A stretch of 64,000 bases of DNA from NCBI RefSeq assembly GCF_032884065.1, contig NC_088868.1, positions 7,336,758 through 7,400,757 on the forward strand. Reading direction: 5' to 3'. Below the pieces are notes generated by a model. It was not told where the DNA came from. It saw nothing but the letters and a program-made list of their open reading frames with translations, and did no database searches. The translations under genes were made by a program, and so were the position numbers. The stretch comes from Artemia franciscana. Taxonomy: Eukaryota; Arthropoda; Branchiopoda; Anostraca; Artemiidae. Every line of letters begins with the position of its first letter. Positions within the stretch are counted from its first letter, which is position 1. Shown here in pieces: positions 25,200 through 35,867 of the stretch.

Positions 25200-25527
25200 T
25201 TTCAGTTGGGAAATATACAGAAATTTTTGGGGTTGGAGATTTTCTGTGGGGAGGAATTCGAAGGGAATTTGTCAAGATTTATATATAATGTGTAATTTGT
25301 TGTTTTTTTCTTACTATCTCTAAGGTGACTGAGTTTTATGCATGGAAAGAATGTTCTGGGGAATCGTTCAGGGCAAATTTTCAGCAGGGGGAGAATCATG
25401 TGGGGGAATTTTCTACAAGGGAGTTTTCCTTGGGAGGATCTTTTCATTATAGAGGGGATTTTACTGGTAATATTTTCTGTTGGGGGAGATTTTCTAGCAT
25501 GATTTGAAAAACGACCACATACTAAGT
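25200..25527. repeat. GGGGA-TTTTC low-complexity repeat, interrupted by a SINE
   Basis: Passages such as GGGGAATTTTC, GGGAGATTTTC and GGGAGTTTT recur from about 25210 to 25860, with a tRNA-derived SINE inserted at 25542. The overlapping frames on both strands here come from this simple pattern. Confidence 0.5.
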
Positions 25528-25541
25528 AAAACATAAATTAT

Positions 25542-25676
25542 GTCCTGTGGTGGCGCAGTGGATTTGACCTTAGCTTGGTAATACGGGACCCAGAGATCGA
25601 ATCACGCTGCAGAAATGCACTGCAGGGCCGACGCAGGGACCTTAGTAGTCAAGAAGCGTCGTTAATTCTTAAATAA
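25542..25676 (+). mobile_element. tRNA-derived SINE with target-site duplication
   Basis: The head reads TGGTGGCGCAGTGG (a good Pol III box A) and GAGATCGAATC (box B), followed by about 70 bases unrelated to tRNA and an A-rich end. Direct repeats AAAACATAAATTAT flank it exactly (25528-25541 and 25677-25690). The perfect 14-base duplication means the insertion is fairly recent. It lies in the WDR43 intron between 24375 and 27188. Confidence 0.9.
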
Positions 25677-25690
25677 AAAACATAAATTAT

Positions 25691-26858
25691 ATATCTGTTT
25701 TAATGAAAGTAAGGATAACAGATATATAATTTATGTTTTCCATAATATTATGTTCTATAGGGTGGATTGTCTGCAGGAAATTTTCAGGGGGATTTTTTTT
25801 TTAGCAAGGATAGAAGTGTCTGGGGGAGTTTTACGGCCCCCCTCCTGCACAAATCCATGCCAGATACTTTTTTTATACAGGGTGACCGATTAGTGCTATA
25901 CAACATGTTCAGTCTAACATTAATATATTACGCATTCTTTCTGTGAGCTCATTGAAACTTGAACATTCGGTTCAACAGGAAATTTTTAGTTACATAATCT
26001 CAACAAGATTCAATAGAAAAGAACAAGTTTTTTTTACCGAAACTAAGGAGGTACATTGAAACCTAAAATGAATAGAAATTATTCCAGATATAAGGGAAGG
26101 AGAGAATTGTTCAAGGAGGAGGGGGGATTTCTTGGCATTGTTTGTAAACAAACAGAAAGGGCTGCCCCTCCTCAGTACTTCACTCTTTGCACTAAAGTTT
26201 GACTTTTTGTCCCAAATCTTTAATAACGGTTCCTGAAACACAAGTGTTATTTCAATGGAATGGGAAGTTTTTTAAGCACTAAAATGCTTTATCATAACGA
26301 GGGAGGAATTGAGGTGAGAGCTTCATTCCTCAATTTCATCCCCCCCCAAAAAAATTGAGTTTTAATGTTGCTCCTTATTTTCAGTTAATTTTTTTTTTCA
26401 TTTTATCTGTTTAGAATTATTCATGTGCACTAGGGTGGGGAATTTGGTAGATAATCACCCTCCCCTGGGGTCAGCTTGAATACCCTTTAATCTCCAAGAA
26501 ACATCAAAAATGTTTCCTGGAGTATCCGTTTCCTGTATTTTTGGGAATTTGCTGTCCCAGTTCTTTGGATAGAAATGAAACAAAAGTGGAGAAGAGAATA
26601 GAAGTGTATAGAAAGTATTAATGGTTTCAAACAGAGAGAATACATTCCTGCTTTTTTTGTTCTTACAATTGAAGCAGAATAGAAAGCTGTGGCAATTTCT
26701 TGCTTTCCAATTCTTAGTCTGTATAAAGGACATGTGACTTGTCACTTGCTACAAAAGCTAAAAGGCTTTGTAGGTGATTTTTTATTACTTGTTTTTTACT
26801 TTTATTACTTCTTTTCATTTATTACTTCTTTTCATTTATTACTTTTTTTTTATTAATT
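25691..26858. other. Intronic sequence, remainder of the GGGGA-TTTTC repeat then AT-rich
   Basis: No coding signal. Around 26790-26850 a TTTATTACTTCTTTTCA phrase is repeated in tandem two to three times just before the next SINE. Confidence 0.5.
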
Positions 26859-27176
26859 GTGTGCCGAGTCGGTTGGTGTGCTGGATTTGGGATCCTTTGT
26901 CTGAAAGGACGCGGGTTCGAATCCCAGTGTACCCAATTGTTCAGTTTGGGACGGGAGTCAGTGGCGTGACTCTGTAAGCTTAGCCAGAGTCGACCCAGCT
27001 TTAAATGGGTACCTGGAGAAATCTGGGGAAGGTAAACAGGAAGGGTGTGCGAAAGCACAGGATGGTTGGCCCCCAACCCCCCATTGCACTTCCTGGCTGA
27101 AGGGCCTAGAAACGGAGATCAGCACCACCAGTAGGGACTGTAAAGTCTAATTCTGTATCCTTTACCTTTACCTTTT
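26859..27176 (+). mobile_element. Long tRNA-derived SINE ending in (CCTTTA)n
   Basis: The tRNA-like head carries GTGCCGAGTCGGTTGG and a perfect box B, GGTTCGAATCC at 26914-26924. A central domain follows with the phrase AAATGGGTACCTGG, which I have seen in other invertebrate SINEs. The tail is CCTTTACCTTTACC plus a T run. It stops only about 11 bases before the WDR43 exon at 27188, so its pyrimidine tail lies where the splice acceptor tract should be. Frames inside it are spurious. Confidence 0.85.
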
Positions 27177-27187
27177 TTGCACTCTAG

Positions 27188-27339
27188 GGAGTCCAAAGTG
27201 GAGACGAGAAAATATTGCAGCAAGTCCTTCAAAAAACGGACAAAAATGTAATTGACGACACTGTTCGAAAGCTGCCTATACAAACAATCGTGCCTCTGCT
27301 CACCCTTCTCACTCAGAATTTACATAGTCGTACATCATT
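27188..27339 (+). CDS. WDR43: WDR43/UTP5 homologue, first Utp12-domain exon
   Basis: This exon encodes GVQSGDEKILQQVLQKTD, then NVIDDTVRKLPIQTIVPLL and TLLTQNLHSRTS, and ends with two bases (TT) of a split Phe codon. It matches human LESND..LNKVLQTRN, LIKKTVLRMPLHTIIPLL and ELTKRLQ. This is the start of the helical Utp12 domain, which mediates contacts among UTPA proteins. Acceptor ...CTCTAG at 27187, donor GTAAGT at 27340. The acceptor tract appears to come from the SINE just upstream. Confidence 0.93.
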
Positions 27340-27422
27340 GTAAGTCGAAACAACAATCTACCCTTTTTTTTTGTTTTGTTGCCTTACTCTTAAGAATCTT
27401 TCCCGCCTCTAAAATTGCTCTC

Positions 27423-27522
27423 NNNNNNNNNNNNNNNNNNNNNNNNNNNNNNNNNNNNNNNNNNNNNNNNNNNNNNNNNNNNNNNNNNNNNNNNNNNNNN
27501 NNNNNNNNNNNNNNNNNNNNNN
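27423..27522. other. Assembly gap (100 Ns)
   Basis: Exactly 100 N characters, the usual placeholder for a gap of unknown size. It sits 83 bases past a WDR43 donor and at the start of a LINE, so the LINE 5' part is probably what could not be assembled. Confidence 0.99.
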
Positions 27523-29690
27523 AGCTCATAATATACAGCGATTCAAAAATTATAAAAATTTGCAGGGTAGAATTCTTAGAACAAGTGAACAAATTTATTA
27601 TGAAGATTCATTTAAAAAATCGGATTCACCTAGGACTACATGGAAATTAACCAAGAAAAAAATTGGAAACAATACTAAGACATTACACCCTGAAGTGATC
27701 TTAAATGAAAATGGCATTGAATTGAAGGGGAAGGATGTTGTTGCAGATTATTTTTGTAATTACTTTTCCCGTTTTAGTACTACTGCTGATCTGGAATCCC
27801 CTGAATCTTTATTTGGTTCATATAAAGATTGTCTACTGTCATCCAAAAATTCTAGTATGTGCCTGTTACTTTCAGCGAATTCCAGAAAGTAATTACGAAT
27901 TTAAAACGTGGTAATTCCTTAGGTCTAAATGGGCTATCCACAATAATCTGTAAGAACTTGCTTGTGTAATCAACAACTTGCTAAGAACTTGCTTCATATT
28001 TTAAACGCATCTATATCATCAGGGATCTTTCCAGAAATATGGAAATCTGCACGAGTTATTCCAATTCATAAGAAAGATGATAAGACAGATATAAGCAACT
28101 ATCGCCCAATAGCTATTCTTTCTCCAATATCTAAGGTTCTAGAAAAAACTATTCAAAAAAAGAATTGTATCGTATTTTAATAAAAGGAATTTATTTACTA
28201 AAAATCTGTTTGGATTTAGGTCGGGTCATTCCACTGAACAAGAAATTGTTGCGCTAATCTTAGAGATTAATGACTCACTAAATGATGATAATCATGTGTC
28301 TGCTCTCTTCTTTGATATAATAAAAGGCATTTGATACGCTAAACCATGAAATCTTGATGGAGAAAATTAATAACACAGGTATTAGAGGTAAAGGCCTACA
28401 TCTAATAAAATCTTAGCTGCATGGTCGAAAAATTCAGGTAGACATAAATGGACATCTGTCAAGCCATATCGTTATTGATGATATTAGAGTCCCCCATGGA
28501 TCAGCATTGGGGCCATTACTATTTTTGATTTTTATAAATGACCTCCCAAGGTGTTTACTCCAAGATAATAGCTTAGCAGTAATTTTTGCAGATGAAACGG
28601 CTGTGACAGTAGAAGCTAAAACCCCATCTTTGTTGGTTGAGAAAATGATGACAACAATGAAATCTTTGCGTGTAACTGCCTAGCCCCGAACTTTTCTAAA
28701 ACTGAATTCATGATTTTTGGGTGGTCACAGCGGGCGGTAAATAAAATTACCATAGATGAGTTAATTGTAAATCAAAGTAGGATAAAAAGAGTAAATTCAT
28801 TTCGTTACCTTGGGATTATTCTCGATGAGCTTTTATGTTTCCGTAAGGATTCTGGTTATTTGAGATTGAAACTTCCCCATCACTTAGGTTGTCTTCATAG
28901 ATTGAAACAGATGTTTCCTTTTTCCATCTGTAAAATTTTATATCATTCTCTAATTGAATCATATCTTAATTATTGCTGTATAGTTTATCTCAATTTATTT
29001 CTTTACCATCTGCAACCTCTTCAGATAATTCAAAATAAGGCAATTAGATTTCTGGGTACTGTTTTTTATCGCCCTGTGAGGCTTAAAAATGTGTCAGAAA
29101 CCCAAACTTTTCAATATAAATAATCTCAAACAACTGAAAGACGTGCATACAGCAATATGGTATTATGATATCCAATCTTCAACAAACTATTTCCATGATT
29201 TGGGTATAATTGAGACTCCCACTTCTCCTGCCCACCGCATCCGCTCCAAGAAGTATCGTCTTCCGCCAATCAAATCAGAAAGAGCTAGATTCTCAATCAG
29301 ATACCTGATTCCTCATATTGTAAATAAACTTAACTTGGTAGAAATGTCCCGAAGTTTCATGAGTCGATTTTCTTTAAAAAAAAATATGTTTCAAAAATAG
29401 TTCTTTGCCTGGATGTCGGGATTGATTAATAATAGATTTTAGCATGTATTTTGTTGTGGTGTTCTCGCGCTGGGGTGGCCTCCTCTGTTATCTCCTACCT
29501 TGTATCTTTTTTTTTTTGGGGGGGGGGGGGGGAATTATTAGTATGGCGAGACGTTGTGTTTTTTTTCTATGCATCTGTGCTGCCCCAGCCTTGCGAGCGC
29601 TGTTCTCTGTTGGGGCATAGTATTGCTTTTGTATATTTTTTAATTTGAATTAATGAATATTGATTGACTGATTGATTGATTGAAAATCAA
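27523..29690 (+). mobile_element. LINE ORF2 (pre-RT, RT, C-terminal), broken, 5' cut by the gap
   Basis: Plus-strand pieces in order. Pre-RT: TTWKLTKKKIGNNTKTLHPE and VILNENGIELKGKDVVADYF. RT: SGIFPEIWKSARVIPIHKKD, ISNYRPIAILSPISKVLEK, FGFRSGHSTEQE, DTLNHEIL, VPHGSALGPLLFLIFINDLP, and the active-site region FADETA (about 28584-28600), where the second catalytic Asp is Glu. Connection domain: YLGIILDELL and FRYLGII. C-terminal part: YHSLIESYLNYC and IQNKAIRFLG. The tail near 29655-29690 is built on TTGA repeats. There are several frame breaks. It lies in the WDR43 intron; a related C-terminal fragment is at 40.4 kb. Confidence 0.92.
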
Positions 29691-31909
29691 AAGCAAGCAA
29701 AATTTCTTAGCATGCTGCTTGTCTCATTCTTCGTATTCTTAGATTCTTCCTTTTCCTTCCTCAATTCCACCCCCCCCCCCTTCAAATAAAATAATATGAA
29801 CTTTACACAGTCAAATCCTAGCCTGTATGTGCCAGGCTAGAAGCTCTACCTCCTTGTAAACATGGATTCTATAATTTGTTATTGATTTTTTTTTCAAATA
29901 GGCACAAATATTTGTTCTCAGTCATGTGACAGAATTCACTTTATATACTGATAAACTCTCAATTGAGTCGTGGTCCAAGGATATACTTCAGCAAAGCCAG
30001 CCAGCTGGCTTTTCCAAGCCAGAAAACCAGCTGAATTACCAGAAAATGAGAAAACGAGAAAAAAATTTATATTTTTTTACATCATTTTAACTGTAGCCTA
30101 TTTACGTCATTTGGTTATTCGTTAACATGATTAATATTGACCGCTAATTTGTTTAGTTATTTGGTACCAGGTTTGGTAGTGCTGTAGTAACCATCCTCAA
30201 CTTTCAAGAAAATTCGTCTGGTGTAAATCTGGTGTAGAAAAAATTGAACAGAGTTGACAGACAAAACATTATTCAAGACCAGTTGCTGGTGACCATGCGA
30301 ACCGTTCTGTTTAATATCTTTCACACATAGCTCTTTTCACATTTTTCACAAGCATTACTATGTACATTATTCACAATATACAATAATTGACCTATTAATT
30401 TGTACAGCGTGGTATAGGACCAACTTCTTGAACAATATCTGTCTTAGTTTTCAAAATGGTTCTTTGATTTGAATAAATTAGAAATAAAACTTATTATCAG
30501 CTAAATATGCTAAGCTAGTAACCACTAGTAATAATAGTAATTAAGTAACTGATGAGTTAATTACAATATCTGACTAAATTAGTTGTAATATTAACCTCCC
30601 AAATAATTATAAACTGAGAATAAAAAAAAATAAATAAAGAAAAAGTAGGTATAGTTATTGTTGTTCGAACTTATTAATATGTGCTTGATCGCACACTCTA
30701 AACTTTGAGGGGGAATAGACAGCGCTTTGGTGGAGTACTTGTTTTATTGTCTGGTGGCTCTTGACAAACTGTCAATTATATATGCTCAATATCAGCTACT
30801 GAATTTAATAATATCAATAATACTAATTTATTATAGTATTATTCTCATATATTATTATTATTCTTATATACTATATATATCTTATATTGTACAGAATACC
30901 TTAGATTTTTTTTGGAATATATAAAATTACATATTATAATATTATTCTATATATTATTTATCTTCTTATTATAGTATTAATACCCAGTATTTTACAATTG
31001 CGGTGTAAATAAAAATAAAGAAAAAAAACTCGTGAGACGAAAAAATTGTGATACACAGAGGGCATTAAAAGAAAGAAAGATGAGAAAATGAAGCTAATTA
31101 AGGGTGGAACCCAGAATTTCTTTTACTTTTGATATTCTCACCTATTCCTGTTGTCTTTTTTTTTGTCATAACTAGAATGAGTTAAGAAGAAAGATGGGCC
31201 CAGTAAAGCCCCTGGCTGGAAATTTGGGATAAGTGTAGGGACCATGTTCTTCAATTTATTTTCAAAATTTGGATTCGAGGATGTGTTTTGTTTTTAAATT
31301 TTATGTTGCTGTTAATTTTTGTAACCATTTTGCTACAGACCTTCGCAGGGTGAGGTTTGAAATTTGACCACCTAAACTCCCTAAAATCTAAAAGTAAACT
31401 TGGTAATTTTAAGTTCTGATATGGTTATAACATTTAGAGAATTGTAACATTTTATGAATTTTTAATAAAATAAATAAATTCATGAAAAAAAATCTCATTT
31501 TATTTGACTTTGTCGTATTTTAAAAAAGATAAAGAATTTCTTGATGAGTAAGGGTGGGTGAGGGAGGGGGATGTCTTCTGTAAGTATCAGTTGGAGGTTC
31601 CTATAATGTTTTTTTTTCTTATTTATTACATATATATAGCAAGTTGTTAAAATATTGAGTCCTGTCACAAACAAATCTAGACAGATTTCAAATAGCAGGT
31701 CTGATATGATTTTTTGTGAATATTGGTCTTTAAATTTTTCTCTAAAGAAATAGATAAATGAAAATTACATTTTTATAATTATTTAGATAACAACTTGTGT
31801 GATAATCATAGACTGTCGTGTTTGACCCTTGTGTGGGCTTTTGGAACAAATTTCACCCCCCTTACCCCTCATGTTTTAGTATAATAATGCTCCATTGCAC
31901 TCATTTCAG
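29691..31909 (+). other. WDR43 intron, AT-rich, no gene seen
   Basis: Extremely AT-rich in places (30.8-31.0 kb has TATTATTATA runs). No open frame with support. The last bases, CACTCATTTCAG, form the acceptor of the next exon. Confidence 0.6.
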
Positions 31910-32157
31910 CTACCACGCAAGCGCTCAGTGGCTACAAAAACTATTAACAGTTCATGCATCATATTTATCAACATGTCCAGATATAATGGATCAGCTAGTG
32001 CCATTGTCCAACACTTTGTCAGAAAGGGGAGGACTTTTCAAGCGAATGTGCTTCCTCAAAGGGAGATTAAATTTATTATTTGAGAGGGCAGCAATGCAGA
32101 CTAAGTCTAATGACATTGATGAGGAGCAAATAGATCCTGTTTTATACTATAAGGATG
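31910..32157 (+). CDS. WDR43: WDR43/UTP5 homologue, second Utp12-domain exon
   Basis: The first base completes a Phe codon (TT|C). The exon then reads [59 protein letters not shown] and ends QIDPVLYYK plus one base. Human WDR43 has [20 protein letters not shown]...LHGKLILL at the same place, so the [10 protein letters not shown] block is diagnostic of this paralogue rather than other Utp12 proteins. Donor GTAAGC at 32158; phase 1 out. Confidence 0.95.
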
Positions 32158-34082
32158 GTAAGCTTTTCTCTTTTTTTCTTCCTCTTCCTCTCTCTCTCTC
32201 TCTCTCTGAATTTTTTCTTTCCTACTCATGTATAATCTTTATTCATTTCTTCTTCCATCTTTTGTGTTTCCATTTTTTCCTTATTCTCCTTTGCAAATTG
32301 TGACTTTACCAAATGTATTTTGAATTTGGCTTTAAGGCAACCGGAATACAGAGTATATTTTTTTTTATTTCACTTTAAGCTTAGGAATGAAAAAAAAAAT
32401 AAGAATCTTTAATAGGGATCCGCACCGTTTCTGTTTTTGGCTGAAACAGAAACAGTAAAAAACGGAACAGACACAGAAAAGGAGAAAAAAACGGTACTCC
32501 GTTTTTCTGAGATCCGACACTTATTAATAAACTAATATTTCCAGTTATATTAATTACACTAATTTTTCTTTGTTATTATGCTGCAAAATGTCAAGAAACG
32601 CCAAACGATAGATGGCATTGATGATTTTTTTCGTCGACAAAAAAAATGTAGTTTTGTCGCCAGTTTCTGCTCTTATAAGTTACCTATGCTGTTTGATATT
32701 GACCATGAAAAGGTGTTCACCATCTCTCTCCCTCCAAACTCAAAATTTTTTGGATTTTTTTTCACGCTCTTAGGATAAACAATCCCTTCTCGACATAGGC
32801 CTTTCCTTTCATATTTAATTAAAGTCATATATCAGTCCCAAGCAAATGAATGGAAAAAAGATTGGCATGTCCCTCGATACTATAGCCTCGAATAATATTC
32901 TGCTATTAAATAATGTTCCGTTTTGAATCAATTACAATGGCAGAATTTTCACCTCTTAAGCCTTTTAGCAAGTTAAACCATGATTAAAGTTGAATATCTT
33001 GAGAGATTTAATTAACTCTAAGGGGATTATGAGGATTGATTTTGTTCAGTTAGACCAAGTTTTTTTTTTTTTCAATTTAGCCCAGGTGGGTGTCTGTAAT
33101 GATAGTTATTGAAAATTTGATTCAATGTTGTGAAAAATAGGAGCTGGTGTTTAAAACCAGCCCCCCCCCCCGCCAAAACATTACAACTCTCATTAAGCTT
33201 TCAGATGAATACAGAATTAGTTCTAAGGAAAAGACGAGGGGAGGTGGAGGTAGAAATTTATGCATAATCGTCAGGGCTGTATCCAGCACTTTTATTTCTT
33301 GGTTATTTTTTTTTTTTTTGGGGGGGGGGGGTTCACAGAAAAACTTTAAAAGACACATCAAAAATGTAAAACTAATATTTAATCCCTCTTGATTTCTGGG
33401 AAAATTTCTGGTCTACACTGTTATTATGAAAGTAGAGGGTAACATCAAACCCCAAAATAAGTAGAATTTATTTCGTATAGGAGGGAGGCTGCCCCTTTCT
33501 CATCTCCACCTCTGCCTCAGGGTCGTAGGAACTTGGGAGGATGATCATTCGGCCAGAAATCGAGAGTTCCAGTCCTTGTTTTGTAAGTCATAAGCGATTA
33601 GAGACCAACCAGACGTGGGGGGGGGGGGGCGGGGTCCGGGCATAAAACGCCTAGAATCGTGAAAAATGCCAGTCTTACCTTTTATCTCTGAAAAAAGGTA
33701 CCTTTTATCTTTTGAAGGAGTTTAATTTATGTATTTTCATTATGCCTTGTGCGACCTCACTTAGAATATCACTCTTCAAGTTAGTTTTCAGTTAAAATAT
33801 GAGCATAATTTGAAAAAATATACAGAGGCAGGCCGCTTAAATGTCTACCTATCTTTCTATTCTTCCAAATACCCAAAAGCTCTTCGGGGTATAAATTCCT
33901 TCTCTTCCTTTCCGAAGCCGGCGTAAATGGAGTTCAGCTTAATTCTTTTTGCAATTGAGGCAAAAATTCTTGAAAAAACTACAATATTGGTACAAAATCT
34001 ATTGTTTTAAGCCAAAAAAAAATTGGTCAGCCCTCTTTTGTTTATTGGGTGGCTTAATTCCTGGATCTACGTGGGGGGCTAG
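32158..34082 (+). other. WDR43 last intron, first part
   Basis: Non-coding. A (CT)n stretch near 32187-32207, a G-tract element around 33270-33400 that starts like the TATCCAG family, and other G-runs at 33321 and 33608. The overlapping frames at 33122-33392 are by-products of the G/C runs. Confidence 0.5.
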
Positions 34083-34240
34083 AGGTTAAGCGCCCCCTGG
34101 TGGCATACCCAGGGACGGCAAAACAAGCTTCAATTGTAATATTTTTGGGCAAAAATTGTAATAATTTACAATATTGATGGTGCGACAGGGGGGGGGGGGT
34201 AATCTACATTTGCCTCCCCCCTTTGAGAAAAAAGCCTAAC
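34083..34240 (-). repeat. Short G-tract repeat element, inverted copy
   Basis: The complement carries the block order seen at 16022-16190: CTCAAAGGGGGG, GCAAATGTAGA, a long G/C run, CACCATCAATATTGTAAA, TTACAATTTTTGCC and AAGCTTGTTTTGCCGTCC. It continues into TGGGTATGCCACCAGG. Confidence 0.7.
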
Positions 34241-34487
34241 TTGGGGTCTGCTTAAAGGTAGAATAAAGGTGAAATCAGTGTAGTAGAATCAAATTATATA
34301 CATGTGTCCATAGAATTGCCTAAACACCATTCTATACAAGTCAATTCTCTTTTGTTTCATTTCTTTGTGTAGTGATTTGTGATTAGTGTTGCCCTAAGTT
34401 TATTTCTCTAATAAGTGACAAGCGTTGTGCTCAGCACTATTTTATCTTGATAAATAAATAATTCTGCACCTCTCTCAGCCCAAATTG

Positions 34488-34800
34488 CACCATCGTCCGT
34501 ATTACGGTTGGGCGTATTACGGCACCATCGTCCGTAAGACGATGGCCCGTATTACGGCACCATCGTCCGTATTACGGTTGGGCATATTACGGTGGGCCAT
34601 CGTCCGTAAGACGATGGCCCGTATTACGGCACCATCGTCCGTATTACGGTTGGGCGTATTACGGTGGGCCATCGTCCGTAAGACGATGGCCCGTATTACG
34701 GCACCATCGTCCGTATTACGGTTGGGCGTATTACGGTGGGCCATCGTCCGTAAGACGATGGCCCGTATTACGGCACAATCGTACGTATTACGTATTACGG
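34488..34800. repeat. 72-base hairpin minisatellite in the WDR43 last intron
   Basis: Four and a bit units with period exactly 72, marked by the hairpin CCATCGTC-CGTAA-GACGATGG at 34525, 34597, 34669 and 34741. Each unit also has copies of CCGTATTACGG, a 5-base stem with a single-base loop, and GGTTGGGCGTATTACGG. Units differ at only a few bases. The array is far richer in CpG than its surroundings. Because 72 is divisible by three and the sequence is self-complementary, long frames open on both strands; these are not genes. Confidence 0.95.
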
Positions 34801-35204
34801 TTATACTCTTATCAACGCTGCTGTGAATTATTCTATTAATGGTATCCAGGCGGCTAGAAGGAGAAGGAGGAGAACCTCGCGTTCGGTCCCCCGAAATCCT
34901 TAAGCTGTCTGGCCCTTAATCAAATTAGTAAATTTCAATCCCCCCCCCTCCCGTCCCAATAAAAGCCTGTGTACATATCCGGTGTCGCTGTCAGTCGTCA
35001 GCAGTGAATGAGTCTACTTCAGCTGCTTATGGCATATTTTGTTAATGAAGACACTGTTTGCATGGTCTTAAAATTAATTTAAATAGTCTATTGAAGCTCA
35101 ATTATTTATTTTAAAAACGTGAAGAATAGTAACTAAACATCTAACATTTGGGTTTCGAAGGCAAAAACAAATCATCTTTTCTTTTAGAAAACGTACATAA
35201 AAGT

Positions 35205-35250
35205 AACGCCGCACCATCAATATCGTAAATATTACAATTTTTGCCCTATA
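35205..35250 (+). repeat. Partial G-tract element copy
   Basis: CGCACCATCAATATCGTAAA followed by TATTACAATTTTTGCCC matches the middle of the element at 16022-16190. Truncated at both ends. Confidence 0.5.
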
Positions 35251-35303
35251 GCCTACGTACATATCCGGTGTCATCATATTAGTTTATTTTTTGTTTTTTG
35301 TAG

Positions 35304-35611
35304 ATTCTGAGGACGAGATGGATTTCTCAATGATGCCCCCGCTTGGGGCCGAATCTGACGATGTCGCAGATCTGTCTGAAATGGATTTAGTTTTGGCAAT
35401 AAATACAGCTAATAATTCCCCAATCGTAAGTGAAGAGGAAGAATATGATAATGAGAAGAAGAAAAAACGAAAGAGTAGTAAAAAGAAGAAATTAGTGAAC
35501 GATTTGAATTTAAGTGAAATAGACTTAAATGAAACTGAAGCAGTGTTAAACTCTTCGATAGGTGTTCCGTTGAGCGCAAAAAAGGAAAAGAAAAAGAAGA
35601 AGAAAATGTAG
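35304..35611 (+). CDS. WDR43: WDR43/UTP5 homologue, last exon (acidic-basic tail)
   Basis: The acceptor is TTTTTTGTAG at 35303. The first two bases complete an Asp codon. The exon reads SEDEMDFSMMPPLGAESDD, VADLSEMDLVLAIN, an EEEEYDN patch, two Lys-rich patches (KKKKRKSSKKKK and the final KKEKKKKKKM) and stops at 35609-35611. An acidic low-complexity tail follows the Utp12 domain in WDR43 too, and Lys-rich ends are common nucleolar targeting signals. Tails of this kind evolve fast, so the link rests on correct phase and position. The four exons together give about 290 residues. No AATAAA is evident just downstream. Confidence 0.88.
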
Positions 35612-35867
35612 TTGTTTTATTTGCAGTAAACGTTTTCTGTTTCGAGTTTATTTTTTGTCAATTTTTTAGTAGGTTTTTTCGTAATTTCTTTTTAATAACC
35701 TAATATTCTGTGTTATCTTTAAACAAATGATGGTTATTAATCCTACTGTTGCTAATCTAAATCTTGAAATCCAATTTAAATTGAACTTATAAACTGATTC
35801 TGCAACCAACCCATTATATACTCCTTATCAATTGAGGAAACTTTGATTTGGCTGATAACAATGACCG

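Noticed and set aside
27252-27650. Frames that run across the run of Ns
   Set aside because: They cross an assembly gap and have no meaning.
34485-34826. Open frames on both strands over the hairpin minisatellite
   Set aside because: They come from a 72-base (24-codon) self-complementary repeat. The array lies inside a WDR43 intron.
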